From positions 4,892,713-4,956,712 of the forward strand of contig NC_092574.1 of NCBI RefSeq assembly GCF_037975245.1: a DNA stretch of 64,000 bases, read 5' to 3'. Position 1 is the first letter of the stretch. Each line of letters begins with the position of its first letter. The translations under genes and the position numbers were made by a program. The notes beneath the pieces were generated by a model, which made no database searches, had not been told where the DNA came from, and was given only the letters and a program-made list of their open reading frames with translations. Shown here piece by piece: positions 49,501-60,900 of the stretch. Origin of the DNA: Apostichopus japonicus. Taxonomy: Eukaryota > Echinodermata > Holothuroidea > Aspidochirotida > Stichopodidae.

Positions 49501-50705
49501 AAATCAATAGATAGATGAGAAAATGACTCTCCAATGCTAAAACTGAATGGTTTAATATACTCAAACTGAGAGTAATTTGCATTAGTTTCGGTAATTTACC
49601 CTGTGCATTGGGCAAAAGTTACTGGGTAAAGGCGTACTGTACCCCACAAGCAAAATGGAGAGCATTTTCCAATTATTTGTGATAGTTATCATATAATAGC
49701 CTTTTTCTAATGACTGTTAGTGGAAAATTCTGACATGCATACAGACTCAAGCCATTGGTCCGTGCTTGTTAAAGTGCAATTAGTGGTTCATATAGAACCT
49801 TGTAGGCTGTACAATTCCACTTGTGTTTTGAAATAACTTCCAAAACTATTATTTAGATGCTTGAACAGTTTGGGTACTACAAATGTTCGGCGGTGCGTGA
49901 CACAATTCATTATAAGCTATTTTTTGCAAAGTACTCTATTTGATGTTTGTTCCTGCATATATATGCAGGTCAACAGAGACACCATATATACTGTACCACA
50001 CACTTACCACACACCCACGATTCCACAGTGCAGTGTGTGTACTGAAGCATCCACAGTAAGGGATATACTTCAGGGCTTGCAAGATTGTTTGTTAATTTAC
50101 AAATAGATCTACACCATATATCTTTCATAAATTCATTAAGTCAACAAGGAAACATTTTCAGAACTCCTTGTCAAGCCTGCTGTGATTCAGAATGTTCTGG
50201 TTAATAACTTATGTTGCCGGGTTTTAATGGTACTTCAGTGATAAATTACTTGCTACTCACAGGAATGTGGGGAGGGGCCTTGACGAGTTGTAAATTAGCA
50301 AAACTTTGCTGACAAACTAAAGTACGTTGCCCTTTCTCCTTTGATGATTGAGAAGAAAAAATTTATGCCTGATGTATAAATACTCTAGGGTATGTACTTA
50401 ATTCTGAAGCAGTTACTTAATGGAGCATGCCAGCAAGTTTTGTTCAAGCTCATTGTGGATACTGACAGTTATTTGTACTTTTACCATATGGGCGGCCATT
50501 TGGGCCAAAAATACAATGATGAAACAAATAAACAAGGAATAAAAAATTTTGAAAAAATATGCAAAATGAAACAAACATTATGTAATAACTATGTAAAAAA
50601 TTATGAAAGGCTGCACTTACAATAAAAATGTAGCAAAACATATCAAACACATGCAACCGAAGTATAAACACGGGGCACCGGGAAGTCAAAATTGATCCAC
50701 TTGTC

Positions 50706-50905
50706 AGAACAAAAATATCAATCGCCACCATGAAATCAAAGATGTATTGTAAGCAAAAGAACATTCGCACAAAATCAGAATGAACGCTCACACGCGAAAA
50801 CGAAAAAGTGCTCAGAACAAAAAGAACAAGCGCCACCATAAAAAACGAAGATGTAACGTAATCAAAAGGACATTCGCACAAAATCAAAACGAACGTTCAC
50901 CCAAA
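50706..50905. repeat. Two-unit ~118-bp tandem repeat
   Basis: Units from about 50706 and 50820 share cgccaccat.aaa, gaagatgta..gtaa.caaaa, gacattcgcacaaaatca and gaacg(c/t)tcac. The long minus-strand open frame over 50450-50887 (hydrophobic, internally duplicated) is a product of this repeat. Confidence 0.65.
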
Positions 50906-51089
50906 TTGAACGAACGCCTATGAACTAAAAGGACAGATGCAGCTGGTTTGGTTTTCCTTGACTTTGATGTAGGGGGTTGTGAAGATTGTCAAAGGACCAT
51001 TCAGCATAAATACTGTATTAGATGAAAATGGTGTTTTCTGAGGCATATTTAAGCCATAAATTAGGTCTACACCTAAGGCTGTGTTAATA

Positions 51090-51430
51090 ACTGATTGTGA
51101 AGTTCAAAGGTCAACAGAGGTCAACAGAGGTCAAAAGTGTGAAAACTTAGTGAACACGATGACTCAAAAAGTACATCTTCGTTGACCTTCATACTTGGTA
51201 CGTAGATCCAGCTTGGTGAGTACAAGAACCCTACTGAAACTGGTGGAGGTCAAAGGTCATTTGCAGTCAACATTTATAAGTCACATTCTGAAAACCTTGT
51301 AAACTACGATAAATCGAAAAGAACCATCTTTCTCGAACTTCATACTTAGTACATGTAGTTCCTGCTTGGTGAGTGCAGTACAAGAACCCTATTCATTGAA
51401 ATTGGTATCTAGGTCAACTTCAGTTCACTG
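51090..51430 (+). repeat. AGGTCA-rich repeat with DR4 and DR1 arrays
   Basis: AGGTCA occurs at 51108-51113, 51118-51123 and 51128-51133, each separated by ACAG: two overlapping perfect DR4 sites. 51247-51259 is AGGTCAAAGGTCA, a perfect DR1. The surrounding text (gaccttcatacttggtacgt, gagtacaagaaccctactga) is the dispersed repeat family. Confidence 0.75.
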
Positions 51431-52096
51431 TAATGTTGTGAAGAGCTCAACAATACATACACAGTAGTCAAGAAAATGAAATTGTTATTCTTGTGTTTAG
51501 GGTTATAAATACACTGTGGCCCTCATCAGTTTTCACACTCATAGCATCCAGGGGTGACAAGTTATCTCAAATGTGTCAAACTTGGCCGTATTCCCTGTGA
51601 TTTATAGTAAATGACTCAGCTTTGGCAGTGAGTTCTGCAAACATTTCACAGTGAATGCACAACATCATGTGAATCTCATTTGACATTGAAAACAATTGTT
51701 AAAGGGTTCGTTGGTGACAGAGCTGATTTGCTGTCTCAAAGTTGTGCCTTTGCTGATAGTAGCAAATCTGTGTTTAAATATTGAACATAGGAAGAATGTT
51801 CTTTGTGGATATTGAAACATTTCCATCTAAGATAAACTAAGGGGGGGGGGGGATGGGAGACAGAAGATGACGGATAACATTACCATCTGTTTCCCTTGTC
51901 TTTTTCTTATTTGTTTACATTATTCCTTTGTGGTTGTTTCTAATTCATTGAAGATTCAAGAACATACGGGATTGTGAATCCTTTTAACTGGTTGTAAAAT
52001 AGGAAACTAACTGCACAGAGAGCTTTTTCTACCATGTAGAGTACAGTACCAGCAACTGTGAGACCACATGGTATTCCAGCTGACATGTAGCGTGTA

Positions 52097-52452
52097 TTAA
52101 AGTCATTGAAGACTCGCCCCAAACCGCGTGCGGCAATCAGAAAAAGTTAACTTTCTGTTACTTGTGACGTTTTGTTCGTGTCACTACAAAATGCAGACAG
52201 TAATGAAACGTGATACCTTTAGCTGGACCTGAGATGTCCATCGCTGTATCGTTTGTATACTGTGCTGTGGGTATTGACCGCAGATTTATGTACTGACTGT
52301 ACACTAGTGTCTAATTACCGACGGTAGCAAGCTGTGTGTATATTTTCTGGGATTGATGGTGGTGTTTAACACTTCTGTTACACCTCATTCAAAAGTAGGT
52401 CAAATTACCGGCATTAGACATTTCTTTGTGCGTGAGTCTTCACACCCTTTAA
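52097..52452 (+). mobile_element. TTAA-flanked MITE, copy 6
   Basis: A 356-bp copy inside gene B intron 3. The left end is ttaaagtcattgaagactcg and the right end gtgagtcttcacacccttta. Confidence 0.85.
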
Positions 52453-53189
52453 AACCTGGTATGGCTATCCTGGTATGGCCTACTGGGATAAGATCAATGG
52501 TAACTCCACTGTAAGAAAGTCGCTCCCTTGAGGTTAACTAGGCTTTGTCCCTCTCGCTATATTCACAGTCTGCCAAGTAGTGCATTACAGACCCACTGTT
52601 ACATTGCCACTGCTCAGACCAAGCTGGTTAGTTAATCAAAGTCAAACAGTCAGTTGTACATTTAAGCCATTTTTGCTCATACACAAACTGTGTGTTGAGT
52701 TAGAATCGAAAAAATTCTTTGCAACAAAGATCTTGAATTGAAAGACAACAAATTTCGTTGAAAACTACCCAGATGTGGCACATAGGGTATAAAGCATGTC
52801 ATGTAGAAAATGCCCAGGCTACATGATTATTCATGAACCATTTGACAACCTCTATGGTCTTGATCATCTCATACAAGGACACTTCTTCTTGTCCTTAACT
52901 TTTAATGTCAGCAAACAAATTGATATCCTCCTGTTGTTTGCATATATGTTAGAAAGTGGAAGATAGTATAACCACGTGGACATGGTTATATATACTTTAT
53001 TGTAGTAGACATTTATTGCTTTGAGACTGTTTTCTTCAAAGTGACAAATGACACTTGAAATGTGGATTTGATATGATTTTCATCCATGTCATATCAACTG
53101 TGCAAGCCTGTTCCTGAAACTCAGCATATCCAGCAATGATACAGTAAATCTTGAACATACACATTCACAAAGTGAAAGGAGGAAGTTAG

Positions 53190-54060
53190 CAGACAACACA
53201 TGATCATTGTTATACTGCCAGTGACATCATCACTCTGGGCCGAGGAAGAGAGTGTGGACAGAGAAAGAGAAAGAGGAAAAGTGCCTCCCACGGTCCTGGC
53301 GACGTCCAGTTTGATTTTGGCCAAGGGAAATGGCAAGGAAATGGGCAAGGCTCTGGCCAAGAAAAAATTGCCCAGGAAGAAGTCTGGCACGGCCGACCCG
53401 AGAGAGCTTCCCAAGCCGGGTCGCAAAGGAGCACTCCTATGGAAAGGCAGGTGCCACGGGCACGGGAAAGCCCAGTCCAAGTCCCATCCGGGACGCACAA
53501 CAGGCACATCAGAGCTGGTCCCGGAGCAAGGACCGAGAGCGACAACCGATACGACCCCCTGCTGGGATCCCAGACCGGGACAGCAGAGGAAGAGATACTA
53601 TACACAGACCAGCCAGACGGGAACGCACCAAATCATGGTCCCGATCTCGAGGGTGAGGCACTAGGAGGAGATGGTCACCAGCCTCAGACCAATCATCTGA
53701 CTCCTCCGACGATGGAACCTTACCGAAGGGCAAAGAAGAGGTACCGGCCTCAGAAACAACGCCATGAGGAAGAACCAGCAAGGCTGGCCCAATTAACAGG
53801 CCTCCTGAAACCGCTCTTGGAAATAGAACAAAAGAGAGCCGGAGCGGAGGCAGAAGTTGGGGGCCGGAGGGTAGCAACCACGACCAGTGTGGTCCCGGTG
53901 CCGCCACCGACCCCGAAACCGGAGGAAGTTGTCCTCAGAGAGGACACCCTAGACTGCAGAGCCTCTGTAAACCTCTCGGGATTGGAAGACGAAACCGACT
54001 GACCCCCGGAGTTGGGGTCCCTAGAGAACCAATTCACAGGTAGCCTCGAGGAGGAGGACA
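53190..54060 (+). other. GC-rich block with overlapping open frames (possible retroelement gag fragment)
   Basis: An abrupt GC-rich island in AT-rich intron DNA. Open frames overlap on the plus strand: 53200-53664 (154 codons), 53330-53656 (108) and 53439-54002 (187). Their products are rich in Arg, Lys, Pro, Gly and Ser/Arg (for example SWSRSKDRERQ). The 187-codon frame starts at an internal ATG and ends LSGLEDETD before its stop at 54003. Three minus-strand frames also overlap. I recognise no domain. Composition and the abrupt edges suggest a fragment of a mobile element, such as an ORF1/gag-like region, ending near the hairpin motif at 54076. Overlapping frames can also result from GC content alone. 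Confidence 0.35.
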
Positions 54061-54075
54061 TCCCCATGGCGGGAG

Positions 54076-54106
54076 GTACATAAATATCCAAACCAGTTAG
54101 TTTTGG
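54076..54106 (+). repeat. Short dispersed hairpin motif, copy 4
   Basis: ggtacataaatatccaaacc followed by agttagttttgga lies 16 bp past the end of the GC-rich block. Confidence 0.55.
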
Positions 54107-54364
54107 ACTATGTTTCAAACAAACTTGCAAGTATGTGTAGTCTAACATTGGTATAATGTTTCATGAATACCTCTCACCATCCTCTGCAATACTCTTTCAT
54201 GGAAAACAGGCTGTTGCCCACTGCCTAGCAGTATACTGTATATCAATTGTTTTTCACCGGGTAGAGCCTGGAAAGACCTAGAGTGTTAAACAAACGTTTA
54301 GGGGAATTTCCTGTTATAGTCCGAGATGTGTTGGTAAGTGTAACAGTGGGCTACTTCACCTTTT

Positions 54365-54530
54365 GAGAATGCGAGGAGGATCTGACCCGACAAGGGCTAT
54401 CAAGATTGTAATGTGAACGCTCGCACACTCAGGATCAGACCTCGCAATAGTGAACCTCCTTTCGGGGAGGGTCCTGATCCTGCAAGGGCGATAAAAGTTG
54501 TAATGTGAACGCTTGGAGGATCACTCAACC
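54365..54530 (+). repeat. Direct repeat pair
   Basis: aagggctatcaagattgtaa and aagggcgataaaagttgtaa, each followed by tgtgaacgct, about 95 bp apart, with ggatctgac / ggatcagac inverted pieces between them. It may be part of an unidentified element. Confidence 0.45.
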
Positions 54531-56586
54531 CGGGGATCTCCAGATATTGGTGCGTCACTTCCAAGCATGTATAATGGCAGGGAAGTCAATATAGCGCGCC
54601 CAGCTGAAACCTGTGACACTGTGGAAGTGCAAAATGCCAGCATGCATGCAGACACTACTATATTATCCTTTGTTGTTCTACGAGCTTTGCACCTGTCGTG
54701 ATTTTGCCTGCGTTTGTACGTTTAAATTAGACACTACCAATTTTCTGCCTTAATTACACATTGCAGGGAAGAATAGTACATCTCACAACAGAGAAAGTTT
54801 ACATTGAATTGGTAATATTTATTTGTAAGGGTTTTTTTTTACCCATAGATAAACTTTCCTCTCTGAAGCGCTATTTGAAACATGGCGTACCTTCAATACC
54901 TTACAATACCATTTTCATTTACGACAACAATAAAGCTAACACTGCTACCATCTATCGTCTATATCAAAATTACGGCAAAGAAAAATCTTGGATCCTTACG
55001 AACAGCCTACCTACCGGTAGTTGTCGTGGTGAAAGTTTATTTAGAATCCAAATCAATTTCAAATGATTGTTTTTCATTGGAGCTAAACCATAAAATTTAT
55101 AGACAAAGAACATGAATAGAAAAGAAAAAGGAAAATTACATATACAAACAGATGTAAAGAATAAATAAGCAGTGAATAAAAGTTCAAAAAGCCAATAAAA
55201 AAATTCAAAAGAATGTAAAAACACCTCGCATCGTACACAGTTATTTGTGAACAATCATTGTGACCTTTTCACCACGAGTTTGCACAATGTTTCCCTTTGC
55301 GTTCTGTACTTCTTGATCCGGCACGTACAGTACTCCCATACTCCACCAGGGTTAAGTTTTGTTTTCTTCCTGTGGGGATCTCCCTTGAATTTCCCTTGCG
55401 TTCTCGAATGTGAACAAAGGTCAGGGTCTCTCAAATTGCTGTAAAACTGACTTTAGGGAGGTAGTGACCTTTGCTCTTTCTTTCTATTTTGCATCACTGG
55501 CTTCATTGAAACAAAAAATAGCTTTATATGCCACTGATATTGTAGGGTGTGGTTTTACAACTAATTCTCTACCAAATCATTGAAGCAAAACAACTTCCTT
55601 TGTTGGCACACTAAACCTTCAAAGGTGGTAGTAGTCAATAGGGTTATTTTCAGATCCACTTTGTTATGGTACTTCTCCTTCAAAGAAGGACATTTTTAAA
55701 CATGGGTGCGAATCCAGGGCTATGCCTCAATTAAAGTGTTGTAGTAGGTCACTCAAGTGTGTTACAGTACACTCAAAAGTTAAGAAATAATACAATTTTT
55801 TCAAAGTTATCACTACCAAGTATACAAGATTTGTTAGATAAGTACACAATTATACCAAAAATATGAGTTCATAGTCATGATAAATAACCCCACCTCAAGT
55901 GCATCATAATTTTAATACCCCACCATGCCACTTGATAAACATTGCAGATTGTGCATTTTTATTTCATCTTCTTTATTCAGAGATCGTAAATTGAATCCAT
56001 ATCAACCTGTATATTAGGACATTAATATGTATCATGCGAGTGTGTGTGTGTGTGTCAGTGGGTAAGGGTGTGGGTTGTCCAAGTATGAGAGGGTGAACTG
56101 TTTGAATCTGTGTTGTGCCTTGTAGTACTCTACAAGAGAATATCATGGGTCCCTGACAGTAACAATGTACCAATGTAAGAACAAATGGTGCATGATCAAT
56201 GTTCCATATATCTGAACATGATATCTCAACAACTACGAATTGAATCCATGTCATACTTGATACTGTAGGTAGATGCCCCTTGATGAGTACATTTTTTGGT
56301 TCCCATGCCATGAATATTCATAGATAGGAGGGACTTAACGCAAAATTTGTTTCATACTGGTATGGTGATATGGGTTCATAATGAGCACATTTTCATGACG
56401 TCCCCAACTCTATATCATTAATATTCATCAAATTGCAAGAAATGGATTTCAAACACAAGACAAGGACCAAATTGTTCCATACTTTTCATCCTGGATGTAT
56501 AGGCTCGTCTCACTACATTCATACAATCAACCGTGTTGTCTTTTGTGTGCATATCATGAATATTTATCAGTGAACATGTATTTTGA

Positions 56587-56640
56587 GACATTAATCAATA
56601 GGTAATCTCTCGACATTAATCAATAGGTAATCTCTCTTCA
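56587..56640 (+). repeat. Two-unit tandem repeat
   Basis: acattaatcaataggtaatc followed by tctc occurs twice in succession. Confidence 0.8.
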
Positions 56641-57004
56641 TTTTGGTGTGTACAAGTTCATGAATATTAACATGTATATACCGTTTACCACGCTATGAAC
56701 ATGTTTCAGAACCACTAAAGCTTTTTATTTTCTGGTTCATTTATCTAGTAATGAAAAAGTGTTTCGGCAACAAGATAAGAGATATACTATATGGTTGCTC
56801 TTATAATGTTACAGCTAACCTTTTGCCTTAGCTCTCCTTACTAAGCAATGACATTTCAGAGGCAAGTATTGTCACACAGTTTGTAAATGTTGATCTTCTC
56901 AGCATAAATTACTAGCAAAGCTTTCAGACAGACCCTATTAGATTAGATTTGTTGTGTCTAATTTAACTTATGTTTTTTCTTCTGCATTGTTGTCTTCTCT
57001 GCAG

Positions 57005-57112
57005 GTATAATACTAACACGTGGCTGTCGACAGGCTGGTTTACCATGCTGGCGGCTCTAGATATGTGTGAAGAACTGCACGTCTATGGAATGGTCCACGA
57101 AAACTACTGCGA
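57005..57112 (+). CDS. ST6GALNAC5-like: Gene B exon 4, sialylmotif S
   Basis: A 108-nt exon between acceptor ctctgcag (ending 57004) and donor gtaagt (57113). In phase 2 it reads KYNTNTWLSTGWFTMLAALD then MCEELHVYGMVHENYC. This is motif S with STGW, the conserved Cys and VYGM. It sits after a 10.5-kb intron. Size and phases are identical to gene A 8632-8739, the clearest sign that the genes arose by duplication of an intron-containing ancestor. Confidence 0.9.
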
Positions 57113-58257
57113 GTAAGTACGAGCCGGGTTCAACATCCTATCGTTAATAAAAAAAAATAGAAGAAATAAAACAACAACAAATAACACATGTTTACTGTCA
57201 ACTTGACATATGATATGCTGCACGCAGCGGTATACACTCTTCATATGGATAGTAAAACCTGACTAGGCCTGCAATTAACTCAGTCACTCTCACGTTTATG
57301 CTGGTAGATATATGGTAGTACTCTCGTATTGCAGTCCTAATATGTAAAATCAGCTGCTCACGGTCCATGAAAAATTAAAGAAATCCAGCGAGCGAGCGAA
57401 AAGGGAATGACGTGAATTTTCTAGTAGCGTGGGAAAGCTCCAGAAAATTGTAGGTATAAAATAATGTGGCAATGAAGAGCCGGGAAGGAATGGATAGCTT
57501 GAAGTGTAAAAGCAGGTTTATACCTACCTGCCTCTTGTTCATCTCGATCTGTTTGTTGAACTACAAATTAGTCGATTTATAAGATAACATCATGAAGATT
57601 TAAAGAACCCTTGGGAACTGAATTATGGATCAAATATAGACTCCTAGAGCAAGAAACCTTGGTTAGGTGAGATGTCTGTCACCTGGGACCAGGAACTGAA
57701 ACAAAAGTACTCAACGCAATTATTCTGGTGGAAGATCTGCGATATTGCCGTTCACTGATGCGGAAACGGAGAAAATGTCAAACCATTAATAAGTTTACAA
57801 TTTGAGGTCTGATGATGCAAAGCAATGAAGGCTGTATTCACATTGCTGTTGTAACATTTGCATCACTTTGACAAAGCGTTGCAATATTCACACATAACTT
57901 GGATTCCTGTCAGTCTGTGTTAACCGTCTTACGTGGATGAACCATTCGTTTCCTGACGAGGGCTCTCCAGCGTTTCTACAGAGGGCGCTATCATATCAGT
58001 CCTAACGTGCTCTGTACGGATCTCTCAAATCAGCAAACTGATCCCTGAAGCAAGTCATAACCAAAGTTATGAACATAGAAAGGAATTTGCAAGTGTTTTA
58101 CTTCAATCTTAGGTTTGATGAGGAATTTGTTGCCATTTATATAAAAAAAATTGGTTAAACATTATAATTGTTACTCTACCCATTTGTGTTGAATTCAGTC
58201 ATGTTTGAAAATAGACGGTTCTGACCCTAACAGCCACTTTCTTTTGTCCTTTTGCAG
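57113..58257 (+). other. Gene B intron 4
   Basis: A 1.1-kb phase-2 intron (gtaagt to ttttgcag). No repeat or RNA gene recognised. Confidence 0.8.
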
Positions 58258-58570
58258 TGAAAATCCGGACTCGACAGTCAAGTACCACTACTTCCAGACA
58301 TGGGATGTCCCTACAGAATGTGGCTACTACAACAGCCACGAAAACACGGTCTACGTCGGCGGTCACCGTTTTATCACAGAGAAAGCTATTTTTGCCAGAT
58401 GGGCCAGAATGTTCAACATTCACTTCCACAATCCAGGGTGGAAACCCAGTGAACTGAAAAATAAAGAGTCACTGGACACTCCTTTCGTCATCAGGCAAGA
58501 GGTTCCCAAAACAGTATTTATGAGTGTTTTGGAAAGTGTCTTAAGGTGGTCCGTAGGCAATTTTTTGTAG
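58258..58570 (+). CDS. ST6GALNAC5-like: Gene B exon 5, motifs III and VS, stop
   Basis: Acceptor ttttgcag ends at 58257. The split codon gives Asp, then ENPDSTVKYHYFQTWDVPTE. KYHYFQ is motif III. GGHRFITEKAIFARWA is motif VS with the H-x4-E pair. FNIHF..PGWKPSEL is a C-terminal signature shared with ST6GalNAc V/VI-type enzymes. The stop is at 58568-58570. The tail after TPFVIRQE (EVPKTVFMSVLESVLRW) is mildly hydrophobic and unlike the basic tail of gene A. ATTAAA at 58885-58890 is a possible polyadenylation signal. Confidence 0.9.
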
Positions 58571-60859
58571 TGGCGAATTTCTCGTCAGTTCCGTCTCACC
58601 GGAGACACCCCCCCCACCTGTACACGTGAAGCCCGAAGAAGATGTACCCCCCACCCCACCCCATACGGACACAGTTACCGGTGGTTGAGATGGGGGAAAT
58701 ACCATCTGGGCAGGTGTGGTCTCTGCAGATTACTTGGTCGGAGAGGAAAGAAGAGAAAAGAGTGGACAGACAGCTTCTGTAGAATCTAGTTTACTATTAC
58801 ACAGAGATATCCCAACAGACCAAGAACAGTAAAGAAGAGTCTGAGAAACGGCTGAAACTCGAGGCTTGCATGTACATATGCTCAATTAAACAGCAAATAT
58901 TGTAAACTCTGAGCTGCAAAACATTTAATTAAAAATCTGATTGTATCCTTTCCTCTTTTTATGTTGCAGATGTCTTTCTTTATTTTTGTTTGTTGTCATT
59001 TTTCAGATCTCATTTTTATACCCAGTGGCTGTTTTTTTTTTCTTTTTCTTTTTCTTTTTCTAAAGAGGCTTTTGTTTTTAGATGCTTCACGATGATGCCT
59101 TCCAGTGTTTTGGACACTGATTGGCTGAGCATAGTCCTCATGTTTCCTTACAAAACATTTTGTCAATATCAATAAGGATATTCCCAATGGAGAAGGGTTA
59201 AACCCAGCCTTCAAAATTTTACAAAATTATTGATGCTTTTTTTTTTCTTCTCTCTTTTTTAATATTCTCTATGAGGAAATAACCCGTTAAGTGTGACAAA
59301 ACAAAATATATTCATGTCAGAAGCAAGTTTTCATCTGCAGACACCGCAGGTGGGTTTTAACGATGTCTGTTTAATATCCACCAGGTTTTTACTTCTCACT
59401 ATTTTAGCAAACAATGAAGGCTGATTGAACTTGGCTGTACTTTAGAGGCTAATTAGTAAATACAATGGTATCTCAACATATACATAAGACACAAACACAA
59501 TACAATATATGTACAATACAGACGACACTATTACAATAAGACACAAAAACAATAACAAAAAGCCCCCCAAAAAAAAAAAGAAGGTAAATAAATGAGACAT
59601 ATTAACCAGATATTGGATGTGTGCAGGCACACAAAATTTCTGCTCAATGTACCAAGTTAATGTTTGGAAAAAGTCTTGCCAGTTGTAATCCATCTTTTAT
59701 CTATGTGTGTTTTGTGATGTCATCATTGTTTTGTTTATTTGGTCTGTCCAATTCATAATCTTAATATTTTTCAGATGTAAATTTATTATAAAAAATGCAA
59801 TCTGTTTTCCAGTTGTTGTTTTTTTTTGCATGGCTATATTGGTTTAGTAGGCACAGTATATAGGAGTGTTCTTTGTAGATAATATTGATATTGATATCTC
59901 TTCTTACTCTTCTCATTTTTTTTTTTGGTTGTCTCTTTATTTTTTAATCCATTTTTGTAATCAATTAGTAGTATTTTTTGTGCACCATAAAGGTAAGAAT
60001 TTCAATTGCTTCCATTCTTCTTGCTTGATACATGCCTTAAAAAGTTGATGCAGTCTGAAGAGCGGACTCTAAACAACCATGTATGACAGATACTTTGAAT
60101 TTTGTTTCAACGTTTTGCTTTCGAAAGATGTGGGTTGGGGGTGTGGGGAACAACAAATGAGCGATTTTATGTCTGCGATGGATGATTAGTGTATTTCACA
60201 GGTGACAAAATATGTCTTTTGCTTTAAAGATGGTGATATCTGTTTTTGTCAACTTTGTGCTCGATATCACATATATGATTTGACCTTTTTATTGGCTTTG
60301 TTGCACCTGTGAGTACTACTGCATTTTTTTTTTAAAGAAATGGTTCCCTTAAAAGGGAGTGAGGGCGGTATTGTAGAACTTAGCATGCATAGGCTCTGAA
60401 TGTGTGACCTGATTACATTGACTGTGGCTTTTGAGTACAGCGTTTCTGTATGCTACCATGTTGGATGAATCTAACTGTCATAGCCTTACACTTTGGGATC
60501 CGCGTTATAGTCATTGACAACTTTGCAATCCACGATCACCCCCACAATTTTGCAAGGTTAGTAAGAGTGACTCCATACTCTTCCCTTTTCGTTAAACCAA
60601 AAAATGGCACAAAAACAAGGGAAGTTCAATTGAATCAAATTTTTAAAACTAGTCCTTGTTGCAAGAAGGTTCAAAGGGGGGGGGGGGGGGCAGGGTGGGA
60701 TTGAGTATTTTACCGGCAGGTTGGTTGTTTTTACAAGAAGACGGTCTGTTACCTGTTGTGAATATTTGCTTTGGAAGTTGAGTGAAAGGCAGTTTAAAAC
60801 TTTTCTATGATTTCACCTTTTTTCCTTTCAAATTTTCTATGTGAATTGCTGCAAAACAG

Positions 60860-60861
60860 TA

Positions 60862-60899
<38 letters not shown>
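60860..60899. repeat. (TA)n microsatellite
   Basis: A TA tract of about 19 units with one GT interruption. Confidence 0.9.

Positions 60900-60900
<1 letters not shown>

Larger units (their letters stand above)
46506..57004 (+). other. Gene B intron 3
   Basis: A 10.5-kb phase-2 intron (gtgagt to ctctgcag). It contains a two-unit repeat near 50706, AGGTCA-rich repeats, MITE copy 6, the GC-rich block at 53190-54060, the hairpin motif at 54076 and small tandem repeats. Nothing recognised in 46506-50450, 51430-52096, 52453-53190 and 54740-55950. Confidence 0.8.
42026..58570 (+). other. Gene B: complete ST6GalNAc-type sialyltransferase gene
   Basis: Gene-level entry. Five exons join in frame: 42065-42103 (coding part of exon 1), 43613-43873, 46099-46505, 57005-57112 and 58258-58570. 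The product is about 375 residues, near the ~300-340 usual for ST6GalNAc III-VI enzymes but with a slightly longer stem. Domain order: short cytosolic tail (about 1-17), one membrane anchor (about 18-37), stem (to about 100), motif L (about 105-160), motif S, motif III and motif VS. This is a Golgi type II sialyltransferase. The C-terminal HRFITEKAIFARWA and NIHF..PGWKPSEL resemble the ST6GalNAc V/VI group most, from memory of the family. Introns are 1.5, 2.2, 10.5 and 1.1 kb. Confidence 0.85.

Noticed and set aside
50450-50887. 145-codon minus-strand open frame, hydrophobic
   Set aside because: It spans the two-unit 118-bp tandem repeat and its own sequence is internally duplicated; it has no splice or start context and lies in an intron.
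53210-54148. Three minus-strand frames of ~130 codons in the GC-rich block
   Set aside because: All frames are long there because stop codons are rare in GC-rich sequence; no recognisable domain.
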